Source: Trichaptum fuscoviolaceum
Lineage: Eukaryota; Basidiomycota; Agaricomycetes; Hymenochaetales; Trichaptaceae
Reading direction: 5' to 3'
Assembly: GCA_910574455.1 (NCBI GenBank)
Contig: CAJSYZ010000011.1
Coordinates: forward strand, 1,302,001 to 1,366,000
DNA length: 64,000 bases
The first letter of the stretch is position 1. Every line of letters begins with the position of its first letter. The position numbers and the translations under genes are program-made. The notes under the pieces are model-generated. The model ran no database searches, was not told the origin of the DNA, and worked only from the letters and a program-made list of their open reading frames with translations. Below, piece after piece: positions 59,590 through 64,000 of this stretch.

Positions 59590-61255
59590 TCACGAGGATA
59601 GGTCCATTGACGATGCATCACAGAGGGGATGCCTGTAGTTTGGCGACGTCGATTTGCACAGCCTATCAATATCCGTAGGCGAGCCCCACTTTCTTCCGGT
59701 ATTTTTTGGTGAACTATGTCGGCTGCAGATACGCATGGGTGACCAGCCTTGTAAATTATCAATGTCCATAAGAGTGCCCCACTTTCTTCTAGCACTTCCT
59801 GGTGAGCTACTTCGGCTGCAGATACTCATGGGTGACCGGCCTTGAAGTCTATCAACGTCCATTGGAGCCACCATTTGAGAAGTCATATAACCAAAAGAAG
59901 ACGAAGCTCTAGAAATAATAACAATGGGTTGATTACTCATAACGATTAATGGTATGATGCAGCTTACTGATTAAAATTGAAACTAGAAGCAATAGTTACT
60001 TGGTACTCGAGAATTGCAATTTCCTCCAGGATTGTGTACATATATGGCCTCTCCTCAGGACTGATGTTCCAGCATCGCCTGCAAATATGCCATAAGAATC
60101 TGCGCACAACGCTATCCAAGTTTTCGATATCGGTGGAGTCATGAGGTGATTTGCAGCTCATAATGGCTCGCATGACCGCTGGGTCGGATTGAATGTGTTC
60201 ATAAGGCACCCTTCCCGTCAGAAATTCCTACGAAGGAAGATGGAGGTGAGTGTAACACATAATGCATACGCAATGCAGTCGATCACCGTGGGTAACGCAC
60301 ATATACAGTCATCCCGAAGGCCCATATATCAGTGGGAATAGTATAAATAGGATAATCTGCTGTCAGTTGTTCGTAAGCCATCCAACGTAGCGTACCACTT
60401 GTATTGCCTGATGATGTTTTAATAACAGCTGTATTCTCAGACATCAAGACATGAGAGATGCCAAAGCCTGATAGCAATGGTGTACCATCATCTGATATCA
60501 GGACATTTTCCTTCACACGGGAGATCATCAGGACATGCGGACATTTTCCGAATAAATGACATACAGCTTTCAAATCCCCATGCACTATGCATTCGTCATG
60601 GAGATATTTGAGCCCACAGACAACACCTTTGACCTTTGAATATATAGTCATTCATTAGGTGAGATTGAGGGAATGGAATTCCGAGCCTCACCAGCGTCAT
60701 TATGTACGCCGATCCACATTCTTTAAGATAGTGTTTAGCCGTGCCGTTCTTCATCCAAGCCGTTATTAGGGAAGGAAACGCACGGCCTTCGTTGGCGTAG
60801 CCGAGAAAAGGCAGAATATTTGGATGGTCTAATTCCGACCATATCCACAGTTCACGCACAGCTCTCTGTTTGCGAGAAGGTCAGACATGACTGGAAGGAT
60901 GACCTTTGCTGGACAAGGAGCTTCATACCTTCATGAAAATGTTGAACCTTTTCACGTCCATGCTCGACAAAGCATGGAATCGAGGCCGGCGGATCGCAAC
61001 CGCCAAACTGTCCGTTGGCCATTGGAGGCACATTGGCTTACGATGGAGAGAGGTGGCAATCGATGGTATAGCGCCGTGGAATATATCACAGTTCCCACCA
61101 CTGGCTCGTGCATCCTTCTCCACTTCACGCAAGTGTAGAGTGAGGTCGCAATAAAAAGGCAAGGCTCGAACGACTGCTTCCAGTAGCTGTTTGACCTGAT
61201 CGCCTCCTTCTGCAGCAAATGAGCATGAAGCATCTGTATGAGTGCTATCGAGCAT
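59590..61255 (-). CDS. Kinase-like protein, probable pseudokinase, with repeated tail
   Basis: Minus-strand multi-exon gene; the first ATG I can support is at 61255, and an upstream exon is possible. The N-lobe reads ASGGNCDIFHGAIP, then LAVAIRRPRF, where the VAIK Lys is replaced by Arg, and RAVRELWIWSELDHPNILPF. The catalytic loop is IVHGDLKA|ENVLI, nearly normal. The DFG position reads LLSGFGIS, with Gly instead of the metal-binding Asp. Then LRWMAYEQL (for APE), DIWAFGMTVYEF and CWNISPEERPYM. The loss of Lys and Asp argues for a binding or scaffold role. After an intron the tail (59940-59590) has a 31-residue unit repeated twice (MDIDxLQGxSPMxICSRxSS). Same family as the gene at 56404-59184, tail to tail. 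Confidence 0.75.
59663..59862. repeat. 93-bp coding tandem repeat in kinase-like tail
   Basis: Corresponding sites CTATCAATATCCGT, TTATCAATGTCCAT and CTATCAACGTCCAT lie at 59663, 59756 and 59849, exactly 93 bp (31 codons) apart. Confidence 0.88.
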
Positions 61256-62937
61256 CCCGGTTAAGGCTGCCTTCAGCGAAGCTACTGACAAGACTTGAAG
61301 AGAGTTGACAGACCTATCCCGAGACTCGGACTCTCCGAGTCGCGTAGCAAGTTATGGCTTGATTGGTCAATCCTGTGCCTTCACATCAAGTTCGCGCGAG
61401 TATAAATAACTTGAAGTGAGAAGGCTCGCAAGCTGAGGCGCACAAAGGTAGCGATAAAGTAAGGGTAGACAACAGAAACTTGTTGTATCCCTTGGCGATG
61501 AACTTGAGGCCTGATGAGCTCCGAGTCGTGTTGCATAAGTTCTCACGGGTGTCAGAACTAACAACTTGAAAGTTGTCAATGTTGAGTGCGACACGCTCCC
61601 TGATCTCTATGACATACACTGTCTACTCGGTCTTGGTCCCCCCACGGAAAACTATCTTATCTGGATATACGTCCGCTACCAGATACCTTTGAAGAACTCT
61701 TTCTCCGACAAAGTTTCCGAATTGCTGAACAGTTTCTGCAGCCTGAGGGAGAATCACCTCGGTAGTGACTGACCGAACTCCCAACATCGTTCATTACCGG
61801 CGCGGTGTGTGAGAATGGTAGATTCTTATAGTTGCGGGCTTTCTGGAATACTTGCGTATGAAACAACAAGCTCTGGACGGCACCCAAGAGCTATTCGATT
61901 AGGAACCCAAATCTTACTTCACTCCTTGCAGAAACTCTCATTTAACTGCTCTATGTTGTTGAGCTCCCGGGGGCTGATTCATAGACGCCCGATCAACATC
62001 CGGCCATCATTCATCGCGGGACCGAAGAGTTCATTCGGATTTGGGTTTGATTGAGCTCGGCACGGACGTGCTTGTCGCATCTTGGAACTCAAAATTGGAA
62101 TCTCTGCCGGGCTCACTCGTCTGTTTCAACCTTCTGGCTTCAAGTTCTTGATGCCTCGGCCATCTGAACTTCAAATTAACTTCTTCCATCCGATGGGTGC
62201 CCTTTGCAGCCCAGACTGTGAAATCTAAACTTATCCACTTGTCCGACATGTCCTCTGAATCTCGGACAGAAACCCTTATCTTGAGACCATCGGCAGCACA
62301 AGTTCAAGTGTAGTATGTATACAAGCTCAAACGCCACTTAACTTCACCGGATGTCCGGCCCACTGCCAGTGGCCATTTTGTAGAGCAAACTCCGTCTCCG
62401 GGACATGATCTGGGAACATTCTCGAAACTCCTGTGTTTCAATCGCTCTACGGTAATGACGCGTTGGCCTGAAGGTGCTCGATGCCACATAGCATGCTAGC
62501 AAGCAGCTTCCGACCGTTTTGTTGACGATCAGGGTCGATAAATGGCGGTCGATCTATGATCAGCAATGACCAACGGAAGAAATCGCGATGGTTTATCTGT
62601 TCGTTGTCGGGTCCGTAACACGAAAGGGAGACAAGCATAGAATCCGCAGAGACTGTGGTGGAAGCAGAATCAGAATGGGATTGAATTGTAGTAAAAGGCA
62701 CCAACTGATCCAGAATCCGAGGTTGCGCGAGTGGCTGTGAAGGCGCTGAGGCATTGACCCTGAAATTCCGCGCTCATCGCTCATTTTTTGCTTGCCGTCC
62801 CATACTCACTGCCTCAAAACCACGAGCTTAGTTATGCGAGCCCCGCTGTTCCCGTAGTCCTCCTCGTCCCCTACTACTCTGGTCCTCCACTCGCCTTCAT
62901 AGTTTCCGCAGTGCGGCGAGGTCGCTCACAGGTGGGC
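61256..62937. other. Unresolved region with decayed-looking ORFs
   Basis: Several minus-strand frames are protein-like but do not join into a gene: 61386-61619 continues upstream in the same frame through a single TAG near 61625 (words ERVLQRYLVADVYPDKIVF and REREVALN-like), and 62031-62249 and 62447-62704 are also open. They could be one broken gene or exons of one I cannot assemble. No family recognised. Confidence 0.35.
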
Positions 62938-64000
62938 ATGTATCTCTGTGCACGTCTTTTCTTCGCGTTGGGCTTGTTCGCGTGGTTCGAGTTGTGTCTG
63001 GCGGATCAGTATGATTTTCAGTGGCAGTTCACAGGAAGTGTGCGTGTTCTTTTTCTATTTTTGAAGTTTTCGTGGAAGCTGATTTGAGATTGGCACTGTC
63101 AAACATAGGGTTCGTTCACGACAACATTGACGCAATGCGCAAGTTACTCTTTGATGGTCAAAAATCGTACTGGCAACGCGAGTGTCATTGGCACCGCGCC
63201 GTACTACCTTATTGCGTTCAAACCAAGCGGAATTCCTACGACGAGTCTCGTAGGTTCGGATCCAAATAATCTGTCGTGGACAGTAAACCAGCCTTCAGGT
63301 ACGTTTTCGCTGCGAGCTTAGTCCGAAAATTAGATTGACAACTGTTTGTAGGATCAAGCCTTTTGCTGAGTGTTGTCGATTCAAAAGGTGTTTCCGGAGG
63401 GCAAAGCACGCAATTATATACAGTCAGCGGTGCGTCTCATCCGACACCAAAAGTTGCAAATAGCTGATGAAGGACTTTCAGATGGCGACTCAAAATGCCT
63501 TCCAGCCGCACCTTCGGTGAACATAACACTAGTTGCAAATATGACGAAGTCCGTATCAACATGTGATGCACTAGGTGTTCGTATCACTGGAGGCAAGAAA
63601 CCATATAATATCACTTTTGCAGCACCCAACTCTCCCGTGTTGACGAACGTGACGATGGGACCGACGGACGATGTCTTCACGTACATTGATCGCGCAGATC
63701 CAAACAGCGGTCTACTGGGTACGTGCATTTCCAATTGCTGTGTCAGGATTGTCTTGCTGATGCTCATTTTGATATCAGTGGCTGTTAACGACGCTGATGG
63801 GGTATGGGGGACGGGTTCCGAACTGTTCTCCACCACTGGGGCCGCTGTTACTAACCAATCTTGCATTGGACTAGTCTCCTCTTCAGGCAACTCATCGTTC
63901 GTAAATCAAAACCCCAAACCTCCGGCTAAGTCACACACAACTACGATCATTGTAGCTGTCATCGTGCCTATAATTGTCATCTTATTACTCGCCGCAGCCG
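62938..64000 (+). CDS. Single-pass Ser/Thr-rich surface protein (3' end outside window)
   Basis: Starts MYLCARLFFALGLFAWFELC, a signal peptide, then QYDFQWQFTGS and, after an intron, SFTTTLTQCASYSL. Further exons join in phase: GTAPYYLIAFKPSGIPTTSL and NNLSWTVNQPSG; SSLLLSVVDSKGVSGG; DGDSKCLPAAPSVNITLVAN with ITGGKKPYNITFAAP and YIDRADPNSGLLG; and VAVNDADGVWGTGS. These segments belong to a common Agaricomycete family of extracellular proteins. The window ends inside a transmembrane helix (TIIVAVIVPIIVILLLAA), so the cytoplasmic tail is missing here. Function unknown, possibly a cell-wall or sensing protein. Confidence 0.78.

Overview
This 64 kb window is from a filamentous basidiomycete, almost certainly an Agaricomycete. 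The grounds are dense short GT-AG introns (about 50-70 nt, one 13-nt micro-exon), two DUF6533-type seven-helix membrane proteins, TKL-like kinases of the mushroom type, an F-box/leucine-rich protein, Ser/Thr-rich surface proteins, and a heavy load of copia, Helitron and MITE sequence. No prokaryotic features, rRNA or convincing tRNA were seen. Exon borders were read by eye from splice signals and reading phase; where I give exons, the phases close.

Left half (1-34.4 kb), mostly host genes. After about 2.4 kb with no resolved gene: a DUF6533 membrane protein (2377-4405), a Prx5-type peroxiredoxin (4992-5797), the Mid1-like Ca2+ channel subunit (6218-7868), an F-box-like protein (8917-9948) and DPH3 (minus, 11166-11613). 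DPH3 and NBS1 (16867-20382) were divergent neighbours about 0.3 kb apart; a young, intact Ty1/copia element (11868-16813, 256-bp LTRs differing at one base, AATAT target duplication) now sits between them and ends 53 bp before the NBS1 ATG. Then come a second DUF6533-type protein (minus, 20739-23051), a long gene-poor stretch, a small secreted Cys-rich protein (26742-27788), the divergent pair EMC8/9 (minus, 28065-28869) and BUD32 (29146-30381), a secreted protein with a 60-bp coding minisatellite (minus, 30795-31549), a degraded partial copy of EMC8/9 (about 33020-33210) and a protein with two ABM-like domains (minus, 33501-34441).

Centre (about 36-53.4 kb), a Helitron island. A Rep-PIF1 helicase (38513-44224, one frameshift) is surrounded by genes with no clear household role: a small acidic/basic protein (minus, 36542-37686), two small proteins that may share a beta-rich domain (minus, 44974-45706 and 47137-47583), a large multi-exon Spt5-like gene (plus, 47932-50671) and a coiled-coil protein (minus, 51327-52076). 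An inverted, nearly identical fragment of the Spt5-like gene lies on the far left (36085-36331), a decayed inverted Helitron fragment lies at 46640-46790, and three tandem duplications (173, 81 and 105 bp) are scattered through the right side. This is the most unusual part of the window.

Right part (53.9-64 kb), host genes again: a membrane-anchored A1 aspartic protease with a GC-AG intron (minus, 53913-55910), a TKL-like kinase gene broken by a 159-bp MITE with TTA target duplication (56404-59184), a tail-to-tail kinase-like gene that lacks the VAIK lysine and DFG aspartate (minus, 59590-61255), a stretch of unresolved decayed ORFs, and a single-pass Ser/Thr-rich surface protein that runs off the right edge (62938-64000).
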